Shown: positions 44,430 through 53,012 of the stretch, piece by piece
Numbering within the stretch: the stretch's first letter is position 1
Layout: every line of letters begins with the position of its first letter
Origin: Anaeromassilibacillus sp. An250
Lineage (GTDB): Bacteria > Bacillota > Clostridia > Oscillospirales > Acutalibacteraceae
Direction: 5' to 3'
Assembly: GCF_002159845.1 (NCBI RefSeq)
Contig: NZ_NFJK01000002.1
Coordinates: 186,001 to 250,000, forward strand
Length of the DNA stretch: 64,000 nt
Notes under the pieces: model-generated
The model's database searches: none
The model's input: only the letters and a program-made list of their open reading frames with translations
Told to the model about the DNA's origin: nothing
Program-made: the position numbers and the translations under genes

Positions 44430-44482
44430 CGGGCACGCCGGCGTGCATGGGAGCGGTCTGTTCCCATGTACCGGCGTGCCCG
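44430..44482. terminator. Bidirectional terminator between convergent genes
   Basis: CGGGCACGCCGG (44430-44441) pairs perfectly with CCGGCGTGCCCG (44471-44482), with CATGGGA/TCCCATG inside. The minus strand continues CTTTTTATC, the plus strand CGTTT. Confidence 0.85.
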
Positions 44483-44527
44483 TTTCGGATGAGAAAATAA
44501 GAAACGTTTTAGGAGGAAACCGGCGCA

Positions 44528-44752
44528 TCAGCGTGTGCGGCTGTTGCCCTCTTTTTGTTGCAGACCGTCTGGATTCCGGTTTTCCGGCTGCGGAATGGCA
44601 TAGATTTCCGTATATGCCTCCGCTTCCTCATCGGACACCGGCGGGGTCTGGATCAAGCCGGTGCATTCGGTGGCAGAAGCGACCGTGTCATAATCGAAGA
44701 AGTCATCCTCCATGTCCATCGGCGCCATCTGCTTGTTTTTTGGATTGTTCAT
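44528..44752 (-). CDS. Small acidic protein of unknown function
   Basis: The 74-residue protein begins MNNPKNKQMAPMDMEDDFF and continues with DYDTVASATECTGLIQTPP and SDEEAEAYTEIYAIP. The middle part looks strongly constrained (acidic, single Cys, ECTGLIxTPP). No signal, membrane segment or metal site is seen. The start at 44752 follows AAGGAG by 10 nt. A strong terminator lies just downstream. I recall similar short proteins in Clostridia but cannot name a family. Confidence 0.7.
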   Translation of the reverse strand: MNNPKNKQMAPMDMEDDFFDYDTVASATECTGLIQTPPVSDEEAEAYTEIYAIPQPENRNPDGLQQKEGNSRTR

Positions 44753-45067
44753 TCTGGCGAGGCTCCTTTCCGCCGGATCCTGTGATTGCCTTCGGCGGCC
44801 ATTCATTTCCCCGGCATCGTTTAGTTTCTCTCACATTTCGAAAAAAATACCCAGAAATCTCCGCAACAGGCGGGCCGCTTTGGGCGCATCCATTGGTTTG
44901 CTTGAAGTGGATATGGCGGAAAAACTGCTGTTTGCCGGCATCCGTTTCGGGATTTTTGCTAGAAGTTGGCGATTCCTTCCGCCGCTGTATTGACTTTGTT
45001 CTCCAGATCGGGGTAAACTATACCCGTTTGGTAATTTCCGGTTTGATGTGAAGGGCAGGAGGGACTT
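44753..45067. other. Intergenic region between divergent genes
   Basis: A probable promoter for the plus-strand ArsC-like gene is TTGACT at 44990-44995 with TAAACT at 45014-45019 (18-bp spacing). The rest (44800-44980) is GC-rich and has short frames without ribosome-binding sites; nothing else is evident. Confidence 0.5.
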
Positions 45068-45403
45068 GTGAACATACAGATTTTTGGAAAGAAGAAGTGC
45101 TTTGACACTAAGAAGGCGGAACGCTATTTCAAGGAGCGCCGCATCAAGTATCAGATGGTGGACCTAGCGCGCTTTGGCATGAGCAAAGGGGAGCTGTCCA
45201 GCGTCAAAGCGGCGGTGGGCGGCCTGGAACCTCTGGTGGATGAAAAGGCGGAAGGGGCGCTGCTCCTTCGGTATCTGGCCAGCGAAGACGCAAAAATCGA
45301 AAAGCTTTTGGAGTCCCCTGCGCTTTTCCGTACGCCGATCGTCCGGAACGGGAAGCAGGCGACGGTGGGCTATTGCCCGGACATTTGGAAAACATGGGAG
45401 TGA
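45068..45403 (+). CDS. ArsC/Spx-family thioredoxin-fold protein (single cysteine)
   Basis: The 111-residue protein begins MNIQIFGKKKCFDTKKAERY, with C11 where ArsC and Spx proteins carry their redox site but in a CxxT form. The RTPIVRNGKQATVGY stretch near the end matches the cis-proline region of the family (T-P). It is probably a redox or thiol-transfer protein, or a degenerate Spx-like regulator. The start is GTG 45068, after AGGAGGG. It is followed 5 bp later by a second, more typical family member. Confidence 0.78.
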   Translation: MNIQIFGKKKCFDTKKAERYFKERRIKYQMVDLARFGMSKGELSSVKAAVGGLEPLVDEKAEGALLLRYLASEDAKIEKLLESPALFRTPIVRNGKQATVGYCPDIWKTWE

Positions 45404-45408
45404 AACAG

Positions 45409-45774
45409 ATGGCATATTTGTTTGTGGAATATCCAAAATGCACCACCTGCCAAAAGGCAAAAAAGTGGTTGGAGGAAAACGGCATACCGTATACGGACCG
45501 CCACATCGTGGAACAGAACCCCACGGTGGAGGAACTGAAGGAATGGCACACGCGCAGCGGCCGGGAGCTGAAACGGTTCTTTAACACCAGCGGTTTGCTG
45601 TATAAGTCCATGCACTTAAAGGAGAAATTGCCGGAGATGTCGCCGGAGGAGCAGTTTGAACTGTTGGCGACAAACGGAATGTTGGTGAAGCGCCCGCTTC
45701 TGGTGGGCGATGATTTTGTCCTGATCGGGTTCCGTCCCGCGGAATGGGAAGCCTGGAAGGAGGCACACGCATGA
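45409..45774 (+). CDS. ArsC/Spx/YffB-family protein
   Basis: The 121-residue protein has the CxxC site C11-x-x-C14 (YPKCTTCQKAKKWLEENG) and VKRPLLVGDDFVLIGF near the C-terminus, as in arsenate reductase-related YffB/Spx proteins. The LKRFFNTSGLLYKSMHLKEK part is typical of this group. Arsenate reduction is not established for many of these; no arsenic genes are nearby. The start at 45409 follows GGGAG; its stop overlaps the next start (ATGA). Confidence 0.85.
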   Translation: MAYLFVEYPKCTTCQKAKKWLEENGIPYTDRHIVEQNPTVEELKEWHTRSGRELKRFFNTSGLLYKSMHLKEKLPEMSPEEQFELLATNGMLVKRPLLVGDDFVLIGFRPAEWEAWKEAHA

Positions 45775-46553
45775 CGGAGGTAGCCGCAGCGATTTTGCGC
45801 AGGGATGGGAAAATCCTGATTTGCCAGCGCAAAGAGGGCGGAAACTGCTCCCTTCTCTGGGAGTTCCCCGGCGGCAAACGGGAGGCCGGGGAGACCATGG
45901 AGCAGTGTGTGGTCCGAGAATGCCAAGAGGAGCTGGGGATCGTGATTCGTCCCAAGGGCCTTTATGCGCAGGAGCATTACACCTACGGCACGGAACCGTT
46001 CTCCTTTGCGTTTTTTAATGCGGAAATCGCAGAAGGGGAGCCGGAGAACCACGTCCATCGGGCGATGAAATGGGTGCGCCCGGCGGAACTTCTCAGCGAG
46101 CCCTTCTGTCCCGCGGATGAGGGGATTGTCCGCCGGTTGGCGCAAGAGGGCTCCTTCCTCCAGGCGGTACATCATGTGGCGATCATTGTTTCCGACTATG
46201 AGAAATCAAAGGCGTTCTATGTGGACACCCTTGGGCTGGAAGTGGTCCGCGAAAACTACCGGGCTGACCGCGGCTCCTATAAGCTGGATGTCAAACTTGG
46301 GGATTGCGAGCTCGAAATCTTTTCCTTCCCCGGCAGCCCGCAGCGCCTGACCCGGCCGGAAGCCTGCGGCCTGCGCCATTTGGCGTTCCGGGTGGCCGAC
46401 ATCCACGAGGCCGTCGCAGAATTGGAACGCCGCGGCGTCGAGGTGGAGCCAATCCGCGTGGATGCCTATACAGGGGATTTGTACACCTTTTTTATGGACC
46501 CGGACGGCCTGCCGCTGGAGCTCAAGCAGTGTGCGGCGCCCGGACAAAATTAA
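45771..46553 (+). CDS. Nudix hydrolase fused to glyoxalase/VOC domain
   Basis: The 260-residue protein has two domains. Residues 1-128 are a MutT-like Nudix domain with a complete Nudix box: G35, E41, R49-E50, E53-E54, G56. Such enzymes hydrolyse nucleotides such as 8-oxo-dGTP. Residues 132-255 are a vicinal-oxygen-chelate domain close to YaeR/GloA2-like proteins: HHVAIIVSDYEKSKAFYVDT, LRHLAFRV and LPLELKQ, with potential metal ligands H134 or H135, E- and H-residues. Both domains look intact. The start at 45771 follows AAGGAGG and overlaps the previous stop. In most genomes the two are separate. Confidence 0.88.
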   Translation: MTEVAAAILRRDGKILICQRKEGGNCSLLWEFPGGKREAGETMEQCVVRECQEELGIVIRPKGLYAQEHYTYGTEPFSFAFFNAEIAEGEPENHVHRAMKWVRPAELLSEPFCPADEGIVRRLAQEGSFLQAVHHVAIIVSDYEKSKAFYVDTLGLEVVRENYRADRGSYKLDVKLGDCELEIFSFPGSPQRLTRPEACGLRHLAFRVADIHEAVAELERRGVEVEPIRVDAYTGDLYTFFMDPDGLPLELKQCAAPGQN

Positions 46554-46571
46554 GCAGTTGGAGGAACAGCC

Positions 46572-48167
46572 TTGTCTAAGTATGTAAATGAAATTGAGAA
46601 AAGAAGAACCTTTGCGATTATTTCGCACCCGGACGCCGGTAAAACGACCCTGACGGAAAAGTTCCTGCTGTACGGCGGGGCAATCGCCATGGCGGGCGCG
46701 GTCAAAGGGAAAAAGGCGGCGCGTCATGCGGTCTCCGACTGGATGGAGATTGAGAAGCAGAGGGGCATTTCGGTCACGTCGTCCGTGATGCAGTTCCATT
46801 ACGAGGGATATTGCATCAATATTTTGGATACGCCGGGCCACCAGGATTTCTCGGAGGACACATACCGCACCCTGATGGCGGCGGACTCCGCCGTCATGGT
46901 GATCGACGCGGCAAAGGGCGTGGAACCGCAGACCCGCAAACTGTTTAAGGTCTGTTTATTGCGTGACATCCCCATTTTTACCTTTATCAATAAGATGGAT
47001 CGCGAAGCGCGCAACCCATACGACCTTTTGGACGAGATCGAATATGAGCTGGGGATCAAAACCTATCCGATGAACTGGCCGATCGGCTGCGGCAAGGAGT
47101 TCAAGGGCGTTTACGACCGGAATAAGAAGGAGATCATCGCGTTCCGTGCCAACGATGAAATGGCGAACGGCCAGCGCCAGGTGGCGGCCATCGAAGCCGA
47201 CCTCAGCGATCCAAACCTGGCGGAGCTGATCGGCGAGGATCACCGGCAGACGCTGGTGGACGATGTGGAGCTGCTGGACGGCGCGGGCTATGAGTTCGAC
47301 CTGGAGGCGGTGCGCCACGGGCGGCTTTCGCCGGTGTTCTTTGGTTCGGCGCTCACCAATTTTGGCGTGGAGCCGTTCTTGGAGGACTTCCTGCATATGA
47401 CGACGCCCCCGCTGCCGCGCAAGTCGGACGCTGGGGAGATCGATCCCTTCGACGACGATTTTTCCGCGTTTGTCTTTAAAATCCAGGCGAATATGAACAA
47501 GGCGCACCGCGACCGTGTGGCGTTCATGCGCATCTGCTCCGGGAAGTTTGAAAAGGGCATGGAGGTGCTGCATGTGCAGGGGGATAAGCGGATGAAGCTT
47601 TCCCAGCCCCAGCAGCTCATGGCGCAGGAGCGCGAGATTGTAGACGAGGCCTATGCGGGCGACATCATTGGCGTTTTTGACCCGGGCATCTTTTCCATCG
47701 GCGACACCATCAGCGTGCCGGGGAAGAAGTTCCGGTTTGAGGGCATCCCCACATTTGCGCCGGAGCACTTCGCTTTGGTGCGCCAGGTGGACACCATGAA
47801 GCGCAAACAGTTCATCAAGGGGACTTCCCAGATCGCCCAGGAAGGCGCAATCCAGATTTTCCAGGAGCTGGGCGGCGGCATGGAGGAAGTGATCGTCGGC
47901 GTGGTGGGCGTCCTCCAATTTGAGGTCTTGGAATACCGGCTAAAGAATGAGTACAATGTGGATATCCACATGGAGCGGCTTCCCTATGAGCATATCCGTT
48001 GGATTGAGAATGAGGATCTGGACCCCAAAACGTTGAACTTGACCTCCGACACAAAGCGGATTCAGGATCTGAAAGGGAACCGCCTGCTCATTTTTGCCAA
48101 TAGTTGGAGCATTAACTGGGCGTTGGAGCACAATGAAGGGCTGAGGCTTGCCGAGTTTGGAAGATAA
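46572..48167 (+). CDS. prfC: Peptide chain release factor 3
   Basis: The 531-residue GTPase recycles RF1/RF2 after translation termination. It has the G1 loop SHPDAGKTT (about 18-26), G3 DTPGHQD, G4 NKMDR and the RF3 sequences RGISVTSSVMQF, then VGVLQFEVLEYRLKNEY. The start is TTG 46572, with GGAGG 7 nt upstream. It follows the Nudix-VOC gene by 18 bp and ends in a terminator. Confidence 0.95.
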   Translation: MSKYVNEIEKRRTFAIISHPDAGKTTLTEKFLLYGGAIAMAGAVKGKKAARHAVSDWMEIEKQRGISVTSSVMQFHYEGYCINILDTPGHQDFSEDTYRTLMAADSAVMVIDAAKGVEPQTRKLFKVCLLRDIPIFTFINKMDREARNPYDLLDEIEYELGIKTYPMNWPIGCGKEFKGVYDRNKKEIIAFRANDEMANGQRQVAAIEADLSDPNLAELIGEDHRQTLVDDVELLDGAGYEFDLEAVRHGRLSPVFFGSALTNFGVEPFLEDFLHMTTPPLPRKSDAGEIDPFDDDFSAFVFKIQANMNKAHRDRVAFMRICSGKFEKGMEVLHVQGDKRMKLSQPQQLMAQEREIVDEAYAGDIIGVFDPGIFSIGDTISVPGKKFRFEGIPTFAPEHFALVRQVDTMKRKQFIKGTSQIAQEGAIQIFQELGGGMEEVIVGVVGVLQFEVLEYRLKNEYNVDIHMERLPYEHIRWIENEDLDPKTLNLTSDTKRIQDLKGNRLLIFANSWSINWALEHNEGLRLAEFGR

Positions 48168-48200
48168 CGTCCTCTAATTTTATAGATAGAAAAATAATTT

Positions 48201-48239
48201 AGGATTTTTAGGTATATACTTTACCTGAAAATCCTTTTT
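48201..48239 (+). terminator. Rho-independent terminator of prfC
   Basis: AGGATTTTTAGGTA (48201-48214) pairs with TTACCTGAAAATCCT (48221-48235), followed by TTTTTATTT. Confidence 0.9.
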
Positions 48240-48588
48240 ATTTAAACTAGGATTTGTCTATCTTTTATCTTTGTACATAAAATTTTTAAAAAGATATAGG
48301 CTTTTTTCATCTATACCTTGAAAATTTTGCAGATGTACATTATACTTAGGGTAAAGTAACGAAAGGCCGTTGATGGCTTGCTTAACGCTTGTTCGGAAGA
48401 AGTAGCAGGGGTTGTATCTTTAATATTTTCCAAAAAGAATAAATTTTCTGCCATTAAATGGTATAATCCATATGAATTAGAAAGTTCGTCTCAATGGCGT
48501 TTGATTGGATAGCTCCCTCTATGGAGAAATGCAGAGTTCTTCAAGAGGATGTTAGGTTTAGAAGTTTTATAGACCAGGAGGGGCAGAT
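48240..48588 (+). promoter_or_regulatory. AT-rich leader of the matrix cluster with two promoters
   Basis: TTGAAA (48318-48323) and TATACT (48341-48346), 17 bp apart, form one promoter. An extended -10, TGGTATAAT (48459-48467), forms a second with a weak -35. Transcripts from the first have a leader of about 235 nt with no gene. The sequence is much more AT-rich than the flanks. No known riboswitch core was seen. Confidence 0.65.
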
Positions 48589-50250
48589 ATGAAAAAGCGG
48601 GCATTTTCCGTTTTCCTTTCGCTGACGATTGTTTTTTGTGCGATTTCTGCATATTTAACACAGGCGGCAGCGGAGCAATTCCTGGGAAGCGGCGCATGGC
48701 ATGTGGATGATGAAGGCGCCCTCGTGCAAGAGGACGGCTATTATGTCTATACCATTAAGCCGGGGGATATTGAAGATGGCGTTGCAACCATCCGTTTTGA
48801 CCCAATCGCTTCCCCGAATGTTTTGATTGAGGACAATTATCATCCCGGCAGCAATACGGGCGTAAAGGTGAAGCTTGTCAATGAAAGCGGCCAGAAGCTT
48901 GTTTGGGAATCCGGCGGTTATGACTTTACGACGGTCAATACTTATCAGGTGGGTGGACCGATCCCGCTGGATATCAGCCAGTACACCGGATTTGTATCGG
49001 TGGATTATGGCACGGAAGAACATCCGTATGAAATCCAGTATGGCACCGCTTACCAGACGATCCCCAATTCCTTTGATGTTCTGGGATTTGACGACCAGTA
49101 CATTCGCTTTGCTGTGGCGGCGGTTCGGACAAGCAACAAGCCTATGGCGCGGCTGTTCGGCAAAGAAGATCCCTATGATGTTACGCTGACCGAAGCGGTG
49201 CAGGTGGAGTCGCGCGTCAAAGAAGCGATTTCCTTCCGCGATGCGGACGGCCATGAGCGTACAGTCTCTGCGGATGCGGACCGTACCTATGCAGATTATT
49301 TGAAGCTGTATTACAATGTGGATTCGTTGGAAGATCTGACCAACCGGCAGAAATTGGAAGTCTTGGGCGGCGAAATGGAGTTTAAGAGCTTTTCGGAGGA
49401 CCCTTCGGAGCGCTTCGATCCCAATACGACGGACCCCATGTTTGACCAATTTAAGCTATATGGCATTATTAAGCCGAACAACCATTATCAGATGCTGGAG
49501 ACGGACCCGGAGCTCTTAGCAATGGGATACCATTACCTCTATAGCAACTGCATGCGTTTTACCTTCGATGCAGAGACGTCTCCGATTGACGGTGTGAAGG
49601 ATTCCGCAAATGGAATGAGCATTGCGGACTTCATGGAAAAGGATTCGGGCTCGGCGGCTACACAGAGTGCAGAAAATGTTTTCGGCGGTACGGTATTGAA
49701 TGAAAACGATGTGTTGACATTGGATCATCTGGCGTTTGCTTATCAGGCGCCAAATGCATTCAACTGGATGCCGCATTGTATCGATTTTAATTTCGCTTTG
49801 AAGTTCGATGTAGACGATGGGGACGCTTCGAGCGACCCAGGAAGTTCCAGCGAGGATTCCTCCCATGGCGGCGGAGGCGGCGGTGGAGGTGGAGGCGGTG
49901 ACGACCGTCCCGACCCGACGCCGTCTGAGGATCCTTCCAGCAATCCGCCCACCGTTCCAGAGACACCGTCGGAAGGCGGGGGCTCCGCAGGCGGCGGAAC
50001 AGATACTTCCGGAACGACAACCGTGCCGCCGGAAGGCAGTGAGGAAGCAAATGCGTCTACAGATGGACTCTCCGGAGGCCATATCGGTGGAGACGATTCC
50101 TCCGGCGGGACGAGTGGAAAGCCTAAGACCGGCGATCATACCTTGGCGTTGCTCGCTGTTTCAGCTACTTTAGCGGTAGGCTCCGGGGCCTTGTGTATCT
50201 TTTTCCGCGGGAAAAAAGATGAGCAGGACGATGTTCAAGAAGAAAGATGA
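48589..50250 (+). CDS. Cell-surface protein with signal peptide and LPXTG-like (KPKTG) sorting signal
   Basis: The 553-residue protein has a signal peptide (about 1-28, ending TQAAA) and a large acidic extracellular domain (about 30-405) without a family I recognise. A low-complexity Gly/Pro/Ser/Glu linker (about 408-505) follows, containing a run of 10 glycines. The C-terminal sorting signal is KPKTGD, then a hydrophobic helix and a charged GKKDEQ tail. That suggests sortase anchoring to peptidoglycan, with the linker spanning the wall. It opens the cluster that encodes a TasA-like protein and a SipW-like peptidase. The ribosome-binding site is AGGAGGGG. Confidence 0.78.
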   Translation: MKKRAFSVFLSLTIVFCAISAYLTQAAAEQFLGSGAWHVDDEGALVQEDGYYVYTIKPGDIEDGVATIRFDPIASPNVLIEDNYHPGSNTGVKVKLVNESGQKLVWESGGYDFTTVNTYQVGGPIPLDISQYTGFVSVDYGTEEHPYEIQYGTAYQTIPNSFDVLGFDDQYIRFAVAAVRTSNKPMARLFGKEDPYDVTLTEAVQVESRVKEAISFRDADGHERTVSADADRTYADYLKLYYNVDSLEDLTNRQKLEVLGGEMEFKSFSEDPSERFDPNTTDPMFDQFKLYGIIKPNNHYQMLETDPELLAMGYHYLYSNCMRFTFDAETSPIDGVKDSANGMSIADFMEKDSGSAATQSAENVFGGTVLNENDVLTLDHLAFAYQAPNAFNWMPHCIDFNFALKFDVDDGDASSDPGSSSEDSSHGGGGGGGGGGGDDRPDPTPSEDPSSNPPTVPETPSEGGGSAGGGTDTSGTTTVPPEGSEEANASTDGLSGGHIGGDDSSGGTSGKPKTGDHTLALLAVSATLAVGSGALCIFFRGKKDEQDDVQEER

Positions 50251-50515
50251 GATTTTCAGGAGGGAACTCGCAGGCCATAAGCATTGCAGAGGGCTTTCTG
50301 TGGAAACGGTGTGACAGCAGTTTATGAGGAAGACGGCTGCCACACGAAACGACGGCGGTATGCAAATACTGGCCATGCCAAAAGGTGGGGGCGCCTGGGC
50401 ATTTACAGGCGGAAACTCTTACCCACAAAACGTTATCTACATTTTGGCCGCGCGGATTGTCCCTTGACCGGGACGGTCCATAAACCCAAATATATTCAAT
50501 TAGGAGGAAACAAAA

Positions 50516-51364
50516 ATGAGCGCAAAGAGAAAACTGGCAATGTCCGGTGTAGCAATCCTGGTTGTTCTCACCCTCGTGGCTGGCGCTACCATGGCTTGGT
50601 TCACCGACACCGAGAAGGTCAACGCAAACTTTAAGGCCGGCATCCTGGACATCAGTGTTTCCGATGACGATGCATCTGATGGAACAGAGTTGAACTTCGT
50701 GAACATGCGTCCGATGGAGGAGGACACGGCAATTGCCGAGATGACGGATACCCTGAATGGCGGCCGCACAGAGTCGACTTATGAAGAAGAAGGCTTTAAG
50801 AATCCGACGGTCTATGTACAGCAGTTCGCTATCAGCAATGATGGTACCCTGCCTGTCAACCTGAAGCTCTCCTTTGAAGAGGCTGCTACGGAATCGCACC
50901 GGATTCCGAAGCTTGTCCCGAACGGCAACGGCGGCATCAAGAACTTGGGCACCGATGATCCGGCTTGGAAGTGCGAAAATGAGTTGGGCAAGGCGTACAA
51001 CGGATACACCGGAAACAATATCAACCTTACTTATGATGCGGCTAACTATAGTGGCACGAACGATCACTTCCATGTTGTTCTGTTCCAGAAGGTTCCTGTT
51101 GATGAGACATGGATGTGGAAAGTTGTTGCTGAGGACATCACCCTTGACCAGCTGCAGGGCACAGACGGTTATGTCCTGAAGGACAGCGACGGTAATGATC
51201 TGCTTCTCCCGGCAGGCGCAACGGCTGAGAACAATACATATGCTCTGGGCGCCTATCTGGATAAGGATGCTGACAACGAGTATCAGGGCAAAGAGTACCA
51301 TGTCAACTTCACTGTGAATGCAAAGCAGGTTGACAAAGATGCAACGTACGCAGACAAAGCCTAA
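50516..51364 (+). CDS. TasA/camelysin-like exported matrix protein
   Basis: The 282-residue protein begins MSAKRKLAMSGVAILVVLTL and then AGATMAWFTDTEKVNANFKAG, the SipW-dependent signal-peptide pattern of TasA, YqxM/TapA and camelysin (peptidase M73) proteins. The mature part is a beta-rich acidic domain with a FAISNDGTLPVNLKLSF core resembling the TasA fold. In Bacillus TasA forms extracellular fibres of biofilm. Codon use is somewhat different from the neighbouring genes, with more T-ending codons, which fits high expression or a foreign origin. The ribosome-binding site AGGAGGAAAC is strong. SipW lies two genes downstream. Confidence 0.82.
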   Translation: MSAKRKLAMSGVAILVVLTLVAGATMAWFTDTEKVNANFKAGILDISVSDDDASDGTELNFVNMRPMEEDTAIAEMTDTLNGGRTESTYEEEGFKNPTVYVQQFAISNDGTLPVNLKLSFEEAATESHRIPKLVPNGNGGIKNLGTDDPAWKCENELGKAYNGYTGNNINLTYDAANYSGTNDHFHVVLFQKVPVDETWMWKVVAEDITLDQLQGTDGYVLKDSDGNDLLLPAGATAENNTYALGAYLDKDADNEYQGKEYHVNFTVNAKQVDKDATYADKA

Positions 51365-51449
51365 TATTATTTATAGTAGCTTTGTCGTATAGCAAAGTGA
51401 AATAGCGAAATATGAATGGGTTTTTGCGGTTATTAAGAGGTCAAATCAA

Positions 51450-51483
51450 CCGGCGCGCCGGGGCAGTTGCCCCGGTGCACCGG
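51450..51483 (+). terminator. Strong hairpin after the TasA-like gene (partial terminator or processing site)
   Basis: CCGG (51450-51453) with CCGG (51480-51483), and GCCGGGGC with GCCCCGGT inside, form a very stable stem. It is followed only by CCTATCTTATTT, with no clean T-run, so read-through to the next genes is likely. Confidence 0.5.
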
Positions 51484-51514
51484 CCTATCTTATTTCACAA
51501 GGGGGAAGGGCAAG

Positions 51515-52069
51515 TTGTTCAAACTGCTTAAAGAGTCGTGGCTAAGTCTCACTTTGATACTGGTGATTTTGGCGACTGTATGTACAGCTACGTTTGCGTG
51601 GCAGGTAGATCAAAAACAGATGCCGCTGACGGCTACTAGTGCATTGGTCAATGTCAAGCTGAACCTTGCGAACAACGAGGAGTCCGACCCAGGCGTTTTA
51701 AACTTGACAGCTTTGCAGGATGGCCAGACGGCCTATATCCCGTTTAAAATGCAGAATGTTTCCAACATTCAAACGGAAGTGAATTTCCGCGTGTTGGTGA
51801 AAAATGCAGATGGCGAAGAAATTGAGGATGCGCTTGCGGATTGGGAGATCGCCATACTCGATAACGGTGAGCCTTTGGAGCGTTCAGAGGATGGGACCTC
51901 TTTTGTTGCACAGGTTGGCGTAGCGGAAGAGGATGCGGACACGATTGCTTATACATTGCAGTTGAAAGCTGCTTCGGATTCGGACCTCAGTGCTTTAGGG
52001 ACGGAGGACGCGCAGCTGTATGTCACGGCAGATGTTTCTATCCCTGAGGCAGAGTCCGTTCAGGAATAA
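51515..52069 (+). CDS. Small exported protein of the matrix cluster
   Basis: The 184-residue protein begins MFKLLKESWLSLTLILVILA, a signal sequence ending CTATFAWQVDQKQ, again in the style of SipW substrates (A-F/W-A-W). The mature part is acidic, with a TAYIPFKMQNVSNIQTEVNF strand pattern reminiscent of a TasA-like or other immunoglobulin-type fold. It may be an accessory subunit comparable to TapA. The start is TTG 51515, after GGGGGAAGGG. No known family was recognised. Confidence 0.68.
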   Translation: MFKLLKESWLSLTLILVILATVCTATFAWQVDQKQMPLTATSALVNVKLNLANNEESDPGVLNLTALQDGQTAYIPFKMQNVSNIQTEVNFRVLVKNADGEEIEDALADWEIAILDNGEPLERSEDGTSFVAQVGVAEEDADTIAYTLQLKAASDSDLSALGTEDAQLYVTADVSIPEAESVQE

Positions 52070-52131
52070 TAAGGATCGGTTGCCGGTCATACACAGCGTT
52101 TTTAGGAAATGTCTGAGTAGAGAGGCTGCGT

Positions 52132-52947
52132 ATGATGGAACGTATAAAAAAAATATGGTCAATTATTTGTAAAATCTTAAATGCTTTTTTTCTGGTCGTG
52201 CTGATTGGGCTGATCGTGATCCTATTGTATCTTGCGATTGGTTCAAAAGGGAACGGGTTGCCGTTTTTGCAGAATTACCAAATGTTTACCGTGTTGAGCG
52301 GAAGTATGGAACCGACTCTAAATGTTGGCGGCGTAATTATTGTGGAGAAAGTAGACCCGATGACCTTACAGGAGGGGGACATCATCACCTTTATCTCCAA
52401 TGATACTTCATTGAGTGGACAAGTGGTGAGTCACCGGATTATCCAAGTGGTTGATAACAACAACGGCCGGATGTTTATCACAAAAGGTGATGCGAACGAG
52501 GATCGTGACGATGCGGCCGCTGTGCCAACGAATGTCATTGGCCGCGTTATCTTTCATATCCCATATTTGGGCTATCTTTTGAATTTTATGAAGACCAGGA
52601 ATGGTTTCTTCTTCCTTTTGTTGTTGCCATGTATGATCATCCTATTTGTGGAATCCATTAGTTTATTGAAAAACTTTTGGGCTTACCAGGATGAAAAGAA
52701 GGCGCTTAAAGAAGGAAAATCCGAAAATGCTTCCGATGAGCAGGCCCCTTCCGAGCAGGAGGCGCTTCCCGATGGACTACAAAAAGAGCCAGGGGACGCT
52801 GAGATGCTAAATTTTGAAGGGCCAACAGAGGAAACGTCGGAGCAACAAAGACCAGAGGCGCAGGAGCTTGTGGCTTCGCAAAGTGCGGATCTGGTTGAAC
52901 CGTCGGATGAACATGATGCAGAAGATTCTCAAATAAAGGACGATTAA
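52132..52947 (+). CDS. sipW: SipW-type (S26B) signal peptidase I with long acidic tail
   Basis: The 271-residue protein has one N-terminal membrane helix (about 16-36) and the catalytic serine S58 in LSGSMEPTL. It has H101 in VVSHRI, which replaces the lysine of ordinary bacterial enzymes as in SipW and eukaryotic/archaeal signal peptidases, and KGDAN with D120. A second hydrophobic segment lies at about 160-180. Residues 185-271 form an acidic, Glu/Gln-rich tail not usual in SipW. It probably processes the two exported proteins encoded just upstream. Confidence 0.87.
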   Translation: MMERIKKIWSIICKILNAFFLVVLIGLIVILLYLAIGSKGNGLPFLQNYQMFTVLSGSMEPTLNVGGVIIVEKVDPMTLQEGDIITFISNDTSLSGQVVSHRIIQVVDNNNGRMFITKGDANEDRDDAAAVPTNVIGRVIFHIPYLGYLLNFMKTRNGFFFLLLLPCMIILFVESISLLKNFWAYQDEKKALKEGKSENASDEQAPSEQEALPDGLQKEPGDAEMLNFEGPTEETSEQQRPEAQELVASQSADLVEPSDEHDAEDSQIKDD

Positions 52948-53012
52948 TTTGAAAGCAAGCTGAAATCTTGTATATAGATCCATGCTTATGATCAATCGAA
53001 GGAGTGGTTGCA

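Noticed and set aside
45409-45774. Arsenate reductase function
   Set aside because: The fold matches, but no arsenic resistance genes are present and the catalytic pattern is closer to YffB/Spx proteins, so the specific function is not claimed.
49860-49905. GGC/GGA/GGT repeat tract as a microsatellite or CRISPR-like repeat
   Set aside because: It encodes the polyglycine linker of the surface protein. No spaced direct repeats of CRISPR type occur anywhere in the window.
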